A stretch of DNA of 64,000 nucleotides from NCBI GenBank assembly GCA_954871525.1, contig OX940868.1:21385056-21449055 (forward strand), written 5' to 3'. Source of the stretch: Parietaria judaica. Its lineage: Eukaryota > Streptophyta > Magnoliopsida > Rosales > Urticaceae. Below the pieces are notes generated by a model. The model was not told the origin of the DNA. It made no database searches and saw nothing but the letters and a program-made list of their open reading frames with translations. This document shows positions 1-11,956 of the stretch, one piece after another (the stretch's first letter is position 1; each line of letters begins with the position of its first letter). The position numbers were made by a program, and so were the translations under genes.

Positions 1-1401
1 TCTCCCTGAAACAACATTCGTATTGAACTCATCATTACTATACAGTTCTTTCAAGTTTTTCTGCCTGCAAATACTAGTGCTACATCGCGTTATCCTAAGT
101 GAGGATATGGTTTGCGATATCAATCGCAATTGTCCTAACCTCGCCCGCTTTTCTCTGTTATGGGTTGGTGGCTTGAAAACTCTCAATATTTCCAAACCCA
201 ATAAACTTGCGTATCTTCATATATCAAGCGAGGAAATAAACAATGTTTCAGTAGATGCCCCCTCCCTCGATCATTTTGTCATAGAGCATGATAGGCCATG
301 TGCGCGAGGTGTGATTGACTTGACTTCTTGCTGGAATATGAGAAAACTAGAACTGAAGTGCATTATTATCACCGATGATCTATTTAACCTACACATCTCT
401 AGATTTCCTATCTTGGAGGATCTAAGTATATCACAATGCTATCTTTTGCGAAGGATCCGGATATCCCTGCAGCGACTTCAGAATCTCAGTCTATTTCATT
501 GTCATGCGATTGAAGCTATCCAAATTGATGCTCCAAATCTATCACACTATGAGTGCACATCAAGAAGTAGTGATAGACTGCCTGAATTGGTTTCAAAAGA
601 CATCATTCAAGGTGACTTACATTTATATCATGACATGCACTTGGGATATGGCGGATTCATCAATCAATATTTCCTTATGATAAGGGAATACCTTTCCCGT
701 GCTCCTTTTGAGGATAAATATTTTACTCCGAGGTTTGATTCCGAGGTAAAACTTTTAAGTTTCAGTTTGCTTCTTTTCATAAGTTGTCGATGCCACGGTT
801 GAGTTTGTCTCCTTGATGGTTGGTTTTTATTGTAAATGGCAGGTAGTTTATGATCCCGGCCAAGTATGGTTTAATTATGAAGAATTGAGACGAGCTATAA
901 TTCCTCCGTCGGCGGAAGTGCTTGTTTTAGATCTCAGCAATCTTCCAATGGAGTATTCATCTTGTTGGCTGACCCTTCTACAAGGATTTATGTGGAGTTG
1001 TCATCCTAAGGTGGTGGTAACGCGTAAGACGGAGGATCAAAATTCTAGTGACGAGGAAAGTTGGATAAAGGTAACATGGACCGTCGTTTTGACGAAAGAC
1101 TTTTGTTGTTTTATTGAGCATTCTTTTTTATTTTAACATGAAGTTTTGACTTAAATTCCGCTTGTTTCCGCTGCGGTTGTAGGTTTTTTGCAATATGGTG
1201 ACGGGAAGTAAATGTTTGAAAGCTGCGAGTGTTATGTGCATGGGAGGACTATCATACATGGAAGGCAGTGGCACCGACGGAATTGAACACGAGCAGTTTC
1301 GTTACGTGGTGGACAATCTTTCTTCGATTCCACATGATAGCAAAGTAGTCTTTGACTTGGACTGGGATCATTCACCGATTCAAGGATTAACCCCGATTTA
1401 G
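1..1401 (+). CDS. F-box/LRR-like protein, 3' part (5' end outside window)
   Basis: Open reading runs in from the left edge (frame from base 2). Exons are inferred at 2-745, 843-1070 and 1183-1401, joined by GT-AG introns that keep phase 0. The first exon encodes degenerate leucine-rich repeats: hydrophobic units such as LARFSLLWVGGLKTLNIS and LEDLSISQCYLLRRIRIS recur at about 20-25 residue spacing. The later exons carry a tail with LVLDLSNLP and HPKVVVTRKTED, typical of plant F-box/LRR proteins, which act as substrate adaptors of SCF ubiquitin ligases. The F-box itself would lie upstream and is not visible, so the family call rests on the LRR and tail only. No clear FBD domain is seen. A pseudogene cannot be excluded. 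Confidence 0.6.
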
Positions 1402-2025
1402 TGTGGTTTACTGGCAGTACATTAAAATATTTTTGGACTTTTTTGTTAAAAACTTTTGACATTTTCTTTAATCGTAGTTTTTGAGAACCTAGTATTTTAG
1501 TTTCTTTTTGTCAGTTTTTTTTTTTTTTTTTTTATGTGACTTTCGAATCTAACTAGAATGGCATGGTCGTGTAGATTTTGTATATCCGTATTATGGTTGT
1601 ATATATTGCGTGCTGTTTTCATCTTATAATTTTAAAATATTTACAGAGAAACATAACGCTGGTTAAGATAAAAATGTGATTAATCGCATTCACTATATGA
1701 ACATAGTTTGATAGATTGATCTCTTTTAATCTATATATCTATATATTAATATCAAAATATGCATCAGTTTTGATGATGCAACTTAAAATATTTTTTTTTT
1801 CTTTCAAAACGTAAGTTTAATGCAAATGTATTAAAAACTCAAAGAGTTGAGAGTTTCAATCTCTAATTTTTTTTTTTATTTATTTATTTAAGAATAAAGC
1901 ATTTCTTTCGAGTTTTGACTGGGCACTTAAAAAATAATATTTTTATTTATCTAATCATGCATTTATTTTTGAATGATGTCACTTAAAATATTATTAATTT
2001 TTCTTTCTTTCTAAACTGTAAGTTT

Positions 2026-2092
2026 TTTTTTTCTTAAAGTGGGGATCGAACTCGCAACTTCTACTTGAAGGTGGTGTGGAATTAACCAAACG
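2026..2092 (-). mobile_element. Short SINE-like insertion with 8-bp target duplication
   Basis: On the minus strand this segment contains a B-box-like GAGTTCGATCC and ends in an A-run, as tRNA-derived plant SINEs do. It is flanked by GTAAGTTT at 2018-2025 and 2093-2100. The host sequence around it matches an empty relative at about 1770-1831, where the flanks are uninterrupted. Confidence 0.45.
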
Positions 2093-2138
2093 GTAAGTTT
2101 AATGCAAATGTATTGAACTGAATTACTTTTTATTTACA

Positions 2139-2230
2139 TTCATTAGAGTTGCAACTTTATCAATTAATTGCATTTATAATAAAATTCATTAGAGTTGCAA
2201 CTTTATCAATTAATTGCATTTATAATAAAA
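2139..2230. repeat. Exact 46-bp tandem duplication (2 copies)
   Basis: Copies at 2139-2184 and 2185-2230 read identically by eye. They are AT-rich, non-coding and recently duplicated. Confidence 0.9.
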
Positions 2231-4154
2231 ACGTATGATATGTTTTTACGCCTCTTATGTAGCCCTTATATGCATGCACAAAAAATTTAATAAAAAAAAA
2301 CAAACAAATAATTTTTGCACGATATTTGGGTGATACATTCCGAAAAGATCTTTGAGTGGGAATGGATAAATAAGGGGTGTGCAAAATAACCGGTAACCGA
2401 ATTTTAAATATGTAATCGAAAATTATCCGGTTTAAAATAACCGTAACCGAATTGTTTTGGAAACAAGTTAAGATTAACCGTATTCGGTTTCAAACATGAT
2501 AAGGTTACATGTTGTTTATTTTTCAAAACAGGTTATTTTACTAACCGGTTTTTATAACCGGTTTTAATATTAATTATTTATATAAATATTTTAGAATTAA
2601 ATTAAGTAGGGCTATTCTCTCTTAAATTAAAGGTCTCCTTGACTTCTTGGATTATTTATAATTGTTGTACTTTTTGAATTTATATTTTGGATAGATATGT
2701 TTCTTTTTGGACTGGGTTGTTTTATTTGCGATTTATTTTGGACCGATATGTGTCATTGTGGTGATAGAATGTGGTGAATGTTATATTTATATATAAAAAA
2801 CAGGTTAAAGTTATTATTAAGCAAGTTAATCAGATTTAATTATTTGAAAATTAATTATGAGACTCTCGTAAGTCGTAAGTAAGATATTTGGTTTTCCTTT
2901 GTTAAAATATTAAAATGCGATTTTTTTGGTCTTTTATCACTAAAATATTGACTAATTAACATGAACAACGCTCGTCCTTAAATCATATTATTACAAAGTC
3001 TGTCATTATTTAGGAACTTGTCCAATGACAATTTATTTTAATCTTAATGATGCTATGATTATTACTATCAAATATTAACGATACATTATGTTATCAACTG
3101 GTGAGATGTAAAAAATGAGATACGGGTCTTTTTTTTTTTTTTTTTTTATACCCGGTTCTGATGCTCGATCCGACCCGATGATCCTGATATTAATATGCGG
3201 ACTCCTCCAATGCATTTCTTCGTTCAAATTGGATTGGTACATCCACCCGTAGTTCACCCCTAGTGGAATCGGTTATTCCGTTTTGGGTGGAAACCGGCAC
3301 TAAAAACCGATTATCTGAACTCTAAAGATTTGGACGTGTTAAACGGTTCACCAACGAGTAACTCTATGTCTCTATGAAATGAAATTAGTGAACTTTGTTC
3401 AAGCTTTGGCTGATTTTGGTATTCTGTTGATTTTTTTTAGGTCCGACACTATCTGTTTCGATGATCTCAATGAGGCATGGAGTCTGGCGTACGGTGGGAT
3501 AACTCATTCATGCTCGTTTTACCATCCGGATTTGTTAACTTTCTCGTTGCTTTGATGCTCTTGTCATTTGTTAACTCATTCATAGTTTTTTCCGTGTATA
3601 TGGTTTACATGTTCGAGTCGTTTGAGATCTTCGTATCTGAAATTACTAAGTGTGAATTTACAAAAAAAAAAAATGTTGTCAAGACTCGATACAGAGCAGT
3701 TATGGCATTAAAACTGCACAGTATTCAATTTTGTCCGGATAAAAAAAAGCATTGTCCAAATATATTTCATTTAAAAAGAATAATTTTATCATAATATTTA
3801 ATAAATAGAAATTGTAATAAATGCTCATTTTGTGTAAACGGTTTAAGAAAAATGCTCATATGTGAGAGTAAAAAATACACACGGTGGGCATTTTTCTTTA
3901 AATTTTTACACAAAATGGGCATTTTTTAAAATAACCCTTCAATAAATTTAATTTTACGGGATTAAAGAGGATTTGATCAAATTTACCTACTAAATAAAAT
4001 TGTCATCGTTTCATTCTCTTTTTGTCGTGTGAATCACAACGACATGATTTATTGGCCGTTTTGATCTTACGAAGTCCGACTTGTTTTCTCTCTCTGCAAA
4101 ACTCCATTGATTTTCTTCTTCTTCGCTTCGAGCTTGTTCAGAGTCTACGAGAAG

Positions 4155-4157
<3 letters not shown>

Positions 4158-4210
<53 letters not shown>
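4158..4210 (+). repeat. (CT)n microsatellite in the beta-adaptin leader
   Basis: A 53-bp pure CT run ends 17 bp before the adaptin start codon. Plant 5' leaders often carry CT/GA tracts, and its length is probably polymorphic. Confidence 0.9.
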
Positions 4211-4213
<3 letters not shown>

Positions 4214-4227
4214 CGCCGATCGCGACA

Positions 4228-7200
4228 ATGAGTGGTCACGATTCCAAGTACTTCTCCACCACCAAGAAAGGTGAAATCCCCGAGCTCAAGGAGGAGCTCA
4301 ATTCTCAGTACAAGGTTCGCTTCTCTCCTGCAGCGATCGATTACTCATTTTCATGTGTTTGTGTGTGAATTTCCTTCTGGATCTCTGACTTTTACCCAAA
4401 GGCTTTTCGTTTTTTTTTTGCGATTCCCCGGCGTGTTGTGGAGATTCGCGCTCAGATCTGTGCGGTCCGCGATCGAATTGTGGTTTTTGGGTGTAGAATC
4501 GTTTTTGATTGGGATTTTTGTGCGGTTTTTCGATTGGAATAGTGAGGAAATGGAATGAACTTGTGATTTTGATTGAATTTGGCCGAGGTTGTGTGCTTGT
4601 AAACGAATCGAGGCATTGTGAATTTAGCAAGTGTGGGTTTATGTTCTTGCCAAGTGTGAGATCTATACAATTTTCGCAGTTCGTTGAAGTAGAGAATATA
4701 GATTTGACGATATAAAACGAATTAGAACTTCTAGAATTAGAGGCATTGAGGACCGAAAAACGAACTCGCCACTTGGGAATAGGTTCGAGCTTAAACAAGA
4801 ATTGATTTTTGATTCATACGAATAGGACAGAACGGATTGTAGAATCTATGAGTTTCTTATAGTTAATCCCCGCTTCGGTCAAGTTATTGTGTCGTACTCG
4901 AGTTTCGTAATCTTAGAAAGACTCTCTTCCCCTTTGTTGATCCGAGTGCTCGCTTTTACATCATACAGGATAAGAGAAAGGATGCTGTGAAGAAAGTTAT
5001 CGCCGCAATGACAGTTGGGAAGGATGTCTCATCGCTATTCACGGATGTGGTGAATTGCATGCAAACTGAAAATTTGGAGCTGAAGAAGCTTGTGTATTTG
5101 TATCTCATAAATTATGCTAAGAGTCAACCCGACCTAGCGATACTCGCCGTTAATACATTTGTTAAGGTAAAACTTTTCTAAAAATATCAGGACACATTCA
5201 TGAAGGGTATTAATTCAAGTTTTGCGATTAGCAAGAACGCTAAAAAGTTATTTCGTCTTTTCGGCAGGATTCCCAAGACCCAAACCCCTTGATTCGTGCT
5301 TTGGCTGTCCGCACTATGGGATGCATTCGTGTTGACAAGATTACGGAATATCTTTGTGATCCCCTTCAGAGATGTCTTAAGGTTGATATATACTGTTTTG
5401 GGAATTTTGATTTTTTTATTATTTTTGATTAAGTTATTAGAGTTTGCATTTATATTTTTGTTCCTGTATGTGCTGCTTATTGTTATTTTTTAATAGGACG
5501 ATGATCCATATGTTCGCAAGACAGCTGCCATATGTGTTGCCAAACTATTTGACATAAACGCCGAGTTGGTCGAAGATAGAGGTTTTCTGGAATCCCTGAA
5601 AGATTTGATATCCGACAACAATCCTATGGTCGTAGCTAATGCTGTGGCTGCTCTTGCTGAGATCCAAGAGAACAGTAATAGACCCATTTTTGAGATTACC
5701 AGCCACACACTCTCGAAGCTGCTTACTGCATTAAATGAATGCACAGAGTATGTCTATTTTGATTTTCCTCTAGTTTATTTGTACTTATTTAGTTCTCAAT
5801 TTGTTTACATTTATCAATGAACACAATAATCTTGCAGGTGGGGTCAAGTTTTTATATTGGATGCTCTTTCTCGATACAAGGCTGCTGATGCCCGTGAAGC
5901 CGAGAACATCGTAGAACGAGTTACACCTCGCCTACAACATGCTAATTGTGCGGTCGTGCTTTCAGCTGTGAAGGTGATACGCTCTGCTAGATCCTTCATT
6001 ATTCCTTGAATTATATAATGGCAAGTCTTTTCTTTCCTGCATCTAAGTTTATAACGTCATCATTCCGTTTCTTTTTTTTATTTTCCTTTTGCAGATGATC
6101 CTGCAACAAATGGAACTTATAACCAGTACTGATGTGGTTAGAAATCTTTGCAAGAAAATGGCTCCACCACTTGTGACTCTACTTTCTGCTGAGCCCGAAA
6201 TACAATATGTTGCGTTGAGGAACATCAATCTTATCGTTCAAAGAAGGCCTACAATTCTTGCCCATGAAATCAAGGTTAAAATCTATATCTACTACCGTGA
6301 ATTGTTTCTCCCTAGGACTGGGAGTTGCAGTTGCTCTTAAGACTTCTATTATAGTGGGAAAATTTTCTTTATTTAGTTAGTTTTTTTAGGTATTCTTCTG
6401 CAAGTACAACGATCCTATCTACGTGAAGATGGAAAAGTTAGAAATCATGATTAAGCTTGCTTCTGACCGGAATATAGATCAGGTATGCAAGCTTTTACCA
6501 AAGTCAATGTATTATGATCATTGATTTTTTTTTGGAATTTTGTTTGTTTGGGGTTTTACTAAATGTTCCTTTTTGTACTGATCATTGTATAGGTTTTATT
6601 AGAGTTTAAAGAGTATGCGACAGAAGTCGATGTTGACTTTGTTAGAAAGGCTGTACGTGCTATTGGCCGCTGTGCCATTAAATTAGAACGTGCAGCTGAG
6701 AGGTGCATTAGCGTTCTACTTGAACTGATCAAGATTAAGGTGAACTATGTGGTTCAAGAGGCTATTATTGTCATCAAAGATATTTTCAGGAGATATCCCA
6801 ACACGTAAGATACTTATGATCTATAGTTATATAGGAATTTTTTCCTCCACTCCAAACTTTTATTAACCGGTCTCTTTCTCGGCAGCTACGAATCTATCAT
6901 TGCAACTTTATGTGAGAGCCTAGACACTTTGGATGAACCAGAAGCTAAGGTATATGTGTTCCTTCCCATGTTACTGATATTTCTCATCTCATGCCCTAAT
7001 TGCTTCCCATGTTACTGAAATATCTCATCTCATGCCCTAATTGATAGAAATTCAAAGTGAATTGGATAGTTTATGTGCTTCAGGAAATTCGGTGATCTGG
7101 TTCTTTTAGGTCATGACTCCTTTTATTTTTTCAACTTTCTCTAGGCATCAATGATCTGGATAATTGGTGAGTATGCTGAAAGAATCGATAATGCTGATGA

Positions 7201-10129
7201 GCTCCTTGAAAGCTTTTTGGAGAGTTTTCCTGAAGAACCCGCGCAAGTCCAGTTGCAACTGCTGACTGCAACTGTCAAACTCTTTCTGAAGAAGCCCACT
7301 GAAGGCCCACAACAGATGATTCAGGTCTGTATTTATATAATTAATATAAAATGATTTGTTTTTGCGAATAATTTGCTGATAATGTGAATAATTTTGGCCA
7401 TGTGTTCCTGCAAAAGTCTCATGCACTAGTTTCATAGTTATTTGGAGCGATCCAATATACCATTATTCACAGAATTTCCGTGTAGTGCATTCTTTCTAGA
7501 GAAATTTTTTGGTGTTTTCTCATGTGTGATTCTTAATAGGTCGTCTTGAATAACGCAACTGTGGAGACAGATAACCCCGATCTACGAGACCGTGCATACA
7601 TATATTGGCGCCTCTTATCAACTGACCCTGAGGTGCGGTTCTCTTTTCTTACTTCTGAAATAATGAGTTGCTTAATCTTTATAATTTGTCAGGGTTGAAA
7701 TATATTTTTTTATATGAAATACAAGTTTATAAGTAGTTAATGAGGGTGCTATATAATATATATATTTAATTCATGCAAAAAAGGAATCTATAATTAGCTT
7801 TAATTACTATATTTAATTACTTATTCAAAATACTTCCTGACTCTTTAAATGTTTACATCGTGGTCTCTCAGGCCGCCAAGGATGTCGTTTTAGCAGAGAA
7901 GCCGGTGATCACCGACGACTCAAACCAGCTCGATTCATCGCTCCTGGACGAGCTTCTCGCCAACATTGCTACACTATCATCCGTGTATCACAAGCCGCCA
8001 GAAGCATTTGTCAGCCGTGTGAAGACCACCGCTCCCAGGACCGAAGACGAGGATTACGCCGAAGGCAGCGATGCTGACTCTTCCGCTCATGTTGCCGATG
8101 GTGTTGCCTCTCCGTCCTCCAGCGCAGGAAATGCTGTGCCAGCTCAGCAGGCTCCAGCGCCGGTGCCGGATTTGCTCAGCGATCTAATCGGTCTGGATAA
8201 CAACGCCATTGTCCCGGTGGATGAGCCTGCTGCTCCGGCCGGGTACGTGTAGATGAGCATTCACACAATTTAGGACAAGAACCAATTGGGTCTTATCTGG
8301 ATATTTTTTTATAGAAGATAATTTTCAGTATTAAAATTTATTGAAAAAAAAATCTGGATTTTATTTTTCTGACAAAAACTAGAGAAAGATATTTTCGTTT
8401 AGTGTTTCGAGAACAAATTTTTTAAAGAAACGATATCAATATTGTATTGCCCCCAATGGAAAAGTATCTTCCAAATACTATAATTAGAATATAAACTATT
8501 TTATTCAACAAAATCTAAGTTCCAAAGACGGTCTTAGTTGACTTTGTTGAGTGAAAAGTCTGGCTACTTTTGTCAATGACTTATTCATATTTATTCGCAG
8601 CCCTCCATTGCCTGTTCTACGCCAAGCATCAGACGGTCTGCAGATCAGCGCTCAGCTGACACGACGGGATGGCCAAGTTTTCTACGATTTGTTGTTTGAA
8701 AACAACTCGCAGACCGCTCTTGACGGTTTCATGATTCAGTTCAACAAGAACTCCTTCGGCCTTGCCCCCGCCGGGCCCCTGCAGGTATCAACATTTTTAC
8801 CCAACCAGTTTGGCGTCTTTCGTGCATTGTGTTAGGTTCGGACGATTGAAAGCATATGTTAGGAGGTGAAAAGTTGATAACTAAAACAACAGGGGCAGAT
8901 TAGTCGTTCGCATTGCTACCTTGTATTTAAGGAAACAAGAAAAATCGAGTTCTGAACTCAGAAGTTTCCTCTGGGCTTGATCGGAGATCGAGATTCTATC
9001 TTTTGGTTACTATTTTGAGTGGTGAACTTATGATACTCTGCGGAGAACTAAACGTTGGCGGACGATGAGATTTCCGGTTTCGGCGATATTTTGCTTGTGT
9101 TCATGGTTGCGATTACAATCATTTGAATTTCCGCTGAGACACAAATGACATATTTCGGGCATGGTTAGGGTTAAACTATTGTAACGATCGGCCAAAATTA
9201 TTACTACTGGTTGTTTTTATCGATTCAAGAATGTATCGCCATAATTCGTCTTGAAACCCTACTTACATGTCAATTTAGGTTCCGCAATTGCAAACGGGAG
9301 CAACAGCGAGGATTCTTCTGCCCATGGTGATATTCCAGAATATGTCTCAAGGCCCTCCGACCTCTCTTCTGCAAGTCGCCGTGAAGAACAGTCAACCGCC
9401 CGTTTTGTACTTCAACGACAGGATCCCGCTTCACGTCTTCTTCACCGAGGAAGGAAGAATGGAGCGCGCTAACTTTCTTGAGGTAAAATCTATGGCTCCA
9501 AATATAATAATAAAAAAGAGTACCAGATAAATGAAAATTTAGATTGTCTTAAACATAACCGAGTAATCCTGTTTTTAACCACAACCATAAAGCCAAATCG
9601 GTTTTTCCGGTTTGGGTGGGAGCCGGTACTGAGAAACCGATTATCCGTAATCTAAAGGTTTGGACTTGTTAAACTAATTTTGCATAATTCTAAAACACTC
9701 AAAGGTATTTACCGAATGTATCTGGATTATCTCCAAAAAAATAATGACCCTTTTTTCGATTTTCAATATCCAAAAACCAAATTTTCGGTAAATTCTATAT
9801 ATATTGAGTTCTGGTTTGGCAACACGCAGACGTGGCGATCACTCCCTGACCCGAACGAAGTCTCGCGGGACTTCCCTGGCAGTGCCATCGCCTCCGTGGA
9901 AGCCACTCTCGACCGCCTCGCGTCATCCAACATGTTCTTCATCGCTCGACGCAAGAACGCGAACCAAGACGTCTTCTATTTCTCGGCGAAACTCCCGCAG
10001 GGCACTCCGTTCCTGATCGAGCTCACCACCGTCCTCGGAGCCGCCGGAGTCCAGTGTGCTGTCAAGACTCCCAATCCCGACATGGCGCCTCTCTTCTTCG
10101 AGTCGCTCGAAGCGCTTCTCAGGGCGTGA
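4228..10129 (+). CDS. Beta-adaptin (AP-1/AP-2 complex large subunit beta)
   Basis: This is the beta subunit of the clathrin adaptor complexes AP-1 and AP-2, which recruits clathrin and accessory proteins at trans-Golgi and plasma membrane. Exons: 4228-4314, 4969-5166, 5268-5381, 5497-5747, 5838-5973, 6095-6274, 6390-6482, 6593-6804, 6886-6949, 7145-7324, 7540-7632, 7872-8242, 8601-8784, 9279-9482, 9830-10129. They sum to 2667 nt, 888 residues, close to the ~893 of Arabidopsis beta-adaptin B/C. The start gives [20 protein letters not shown], the family N-terminus. The alpha-solenoid trunk fills about residues 1-560. An acidic, Ala/Pro-rich hinge with [11 protein letters not shown] follows (about 570-660), then the two-part ear domain to the C-terminus. 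The frame is intact with no odd residues. Intron 9 holds a roughly 45-bp tandem duplication (6970-7045), and intron 14 holds an AACCGG-rich repeat. I cannot tell which paralogue it is. Confidence 0.97.
9596..9674. repeat. AACCGG-type dispersed repeat, copy in adaptin intron
   Basis: About 80 bp, clearly related by eye to 3266-3344: both run from ATCGGTT through GGTGG..CCGG.ACT and CCGATTATC to TTGGAC.TGTTAAAC. Both are in the same orientation, 6.3 kb apart. This belongs to a repeat type seen many times in the window. Confidence 0.75.
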
Positions 10130-10310
10130 GGATTCTGTTTATATACTTTTCATTTTCGGGTAATGTTGTAAAATCGGGTCCCGGGTATTGAAGTTTTGGG
10201 TTTTGAAGGTTGGCCTCTATTCTCTAGTCTTGTGTTAATTCTTTGTACTTTTATTACTTGTAATGTTGCAATTGAAGTTGATATGGAATAACACTGAGAC
10301 AAATTGTGAT

Positions 10311-11084
10311 TGATTTTTCTATTAGGGTCCTTATTTTCTTGTTTTTTAGCTATTGGTCCACGTCGGTCTCAAATTCTCCAAATTCTTGATCGATATCCAT
10401 ATATTACTCGATTTTTATCTTTTGGAGTGAAGTAACTTGAACTTATAATTAGAAACTAGAAAGGAACTTAAAATGAAGAATAAATTTAATTGAAATGAAG
10501 AATTGAAGAAGATAGGCGACGAGGAGTTAGGCGAAGAAAGACACGATAAGAAGCTGATCTATGAGGTCTTCAGAAGGGACTTATCGATGAGGACTTGTCG
10601 CCAGGGAGATAGGTGATGAGAAGAAAGGCGACGAGCGATGAGAAAACAAACGATGAAGCGATGAGACACATCGACGAGGAAAGGCAAGCTACAGAAGGTG
10701 ATAAATACGATGAAACCATTGCTAAGGAATTAATGGTAGCAGTTCTAGCCGTTTATTCTATGTAATAAAGCTAAGTGATTATGACAATTATGAGGCAATT
10801 AAACATAAATGTAACCACCCATTTATGAGGATGGAAGAGAATTCTAGGTAGACGGGCCTTATAAATAACGAGCTTGGAGAAGGAAAAAAGGAACCGAAAA
10901 TTCTTGCAACTTACAATTTTACACATACTTCATAAACACTAACTTTCAAGCATTTTTCAATCTTTTGATCAAAATTCGATTGCGTGATAAGTTTTAACGG
11001 AAAGACTGAGCTCCTAGGTAACTTAAAAACGGAACTAGACCATTCTTAAATCCGTGATTGTTGTGGTGATTTTTCACCTCAACA
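10311..11084 (+). mobile_element. Possible solo LTR
   Basis: The segment starts TG and ends CA (..CACCTCAACA) and is flanked by GTGAT at 10306-10310 and 11085-11089. It has an LTR-like layout: a purine-rich GCGACGAG-type stretch, a TATA-like CTTATAAATA at 10858-10867, then a downstream leader-like region. The terminal inversion is limited to TG/CA, and GTGAT recurs nearby, so a chance match is possible. Confidence 0.35.
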
Positions 11085-11454
11085 GTGATGTTGTGATTTG
11101 TTACGTTTTTTTTTCTTCTTAATATTGAATTGTTGGTTTGGGGATCGCTATTTTAAGAAAATGCAAATAGATGTATAATAAGACAAAAAGAAAAAAGAAA
11201 AAAAACTTGATTTTTTTTTTTATTTTTAAATCATAATAATAAGAATATAAGATCAGTATATCTTTATTTATTTTATCCTATTTTCGCAAAGCTATTCACG
11301 TATATCAGGATCCGATTTACAAATCCATAAGGATTTCATGCCATTATCAGATAATATCAAACGACGATCATGAAATAATTAAATAGTTATTATTCGATAA
11401 TGACATTATTCTCTAATTAAACTCGAGTAGTTATACATATATATATATATACAT

Positions 11455-11735
11455 AGGGAAACTTCAGTTTGTATGCCCGGTAGAGCATGTGTTTTCAAAA
11501 AAGTACCCGAATTTGTTAAATTACAAAACTATGCCACCAACACACTTTTTGTCTTTACATAAACAGTTTTAAACACTTTTGAACACTTTAAAATATGCTC
11601 CAAAAACTGTTAATGTATACATTAACACTTTTTGTCTTTACATAAACACTTTTGGGGCATAGTTTTGTAATTTAACAAATTCGGGTACTTTTCTAAAAAC
11701 ACATGCTGTCCGGGCATACAAAGTGAAGTTTCCCT
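11455..11735. mobile_element. MITE with ~80-bp terminal inverted repeats
   Basis: The first ~80 bp (from AGGGAAACTTC) pair almost fully with the reverse complement of the last ~80 bp (..GAAGTTTCCCT). ATACAT flanks both ends (11449-11454 and 11736-11741), but inside TA-rich sequence. The core contains an internal direct repeat of ACACTTTTTGTCTTTACATA. There is no coding capacity. It sits about 220 bp upstream of the TMEM8-like start codon. Confidence 0.8.
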
Positions 11736-11956
11736 ATACATATATGTATAATATGCAAACAATACTGAAATCTAGACGATCCTTGCGATATCTTGATCCA
11801 AAAGTGACATTAAAAACCCTTACGTAACACATATATATAATCCATTCTCTATATAACAATATATATATATATATATATATATTGCTGAAAAGATTCCGAG
11901 AACAGAAGAAGTGCACTGAAACTTTCCACTGATTTATTTATGAAAACAAATATTAC

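Larger units (their letters stand above)
1402..4020. other. Intergenic region with small repeats
   Basis: No supported gene. It holds a SINE-like insertion at 2026-2092, an exact 46-bp tandem duplication at 2139-2230, AACCGG-rich dispersed repeat copies at about 2378-2570 and 3266-3344, and T-runs. A pyrimidine-rich acceptor-like site precedes 3441, but the sequence after it gives no recognisable protein. Confidence 0.6.

Noticed and set aside
3477..3794. 105-codon hydrophobic ORF upstream of the adaptin gene
   Set aside because: No known motif, poor codon pattern and A-runs. It follows an acceptor-like site but matches no neighbouring exon.
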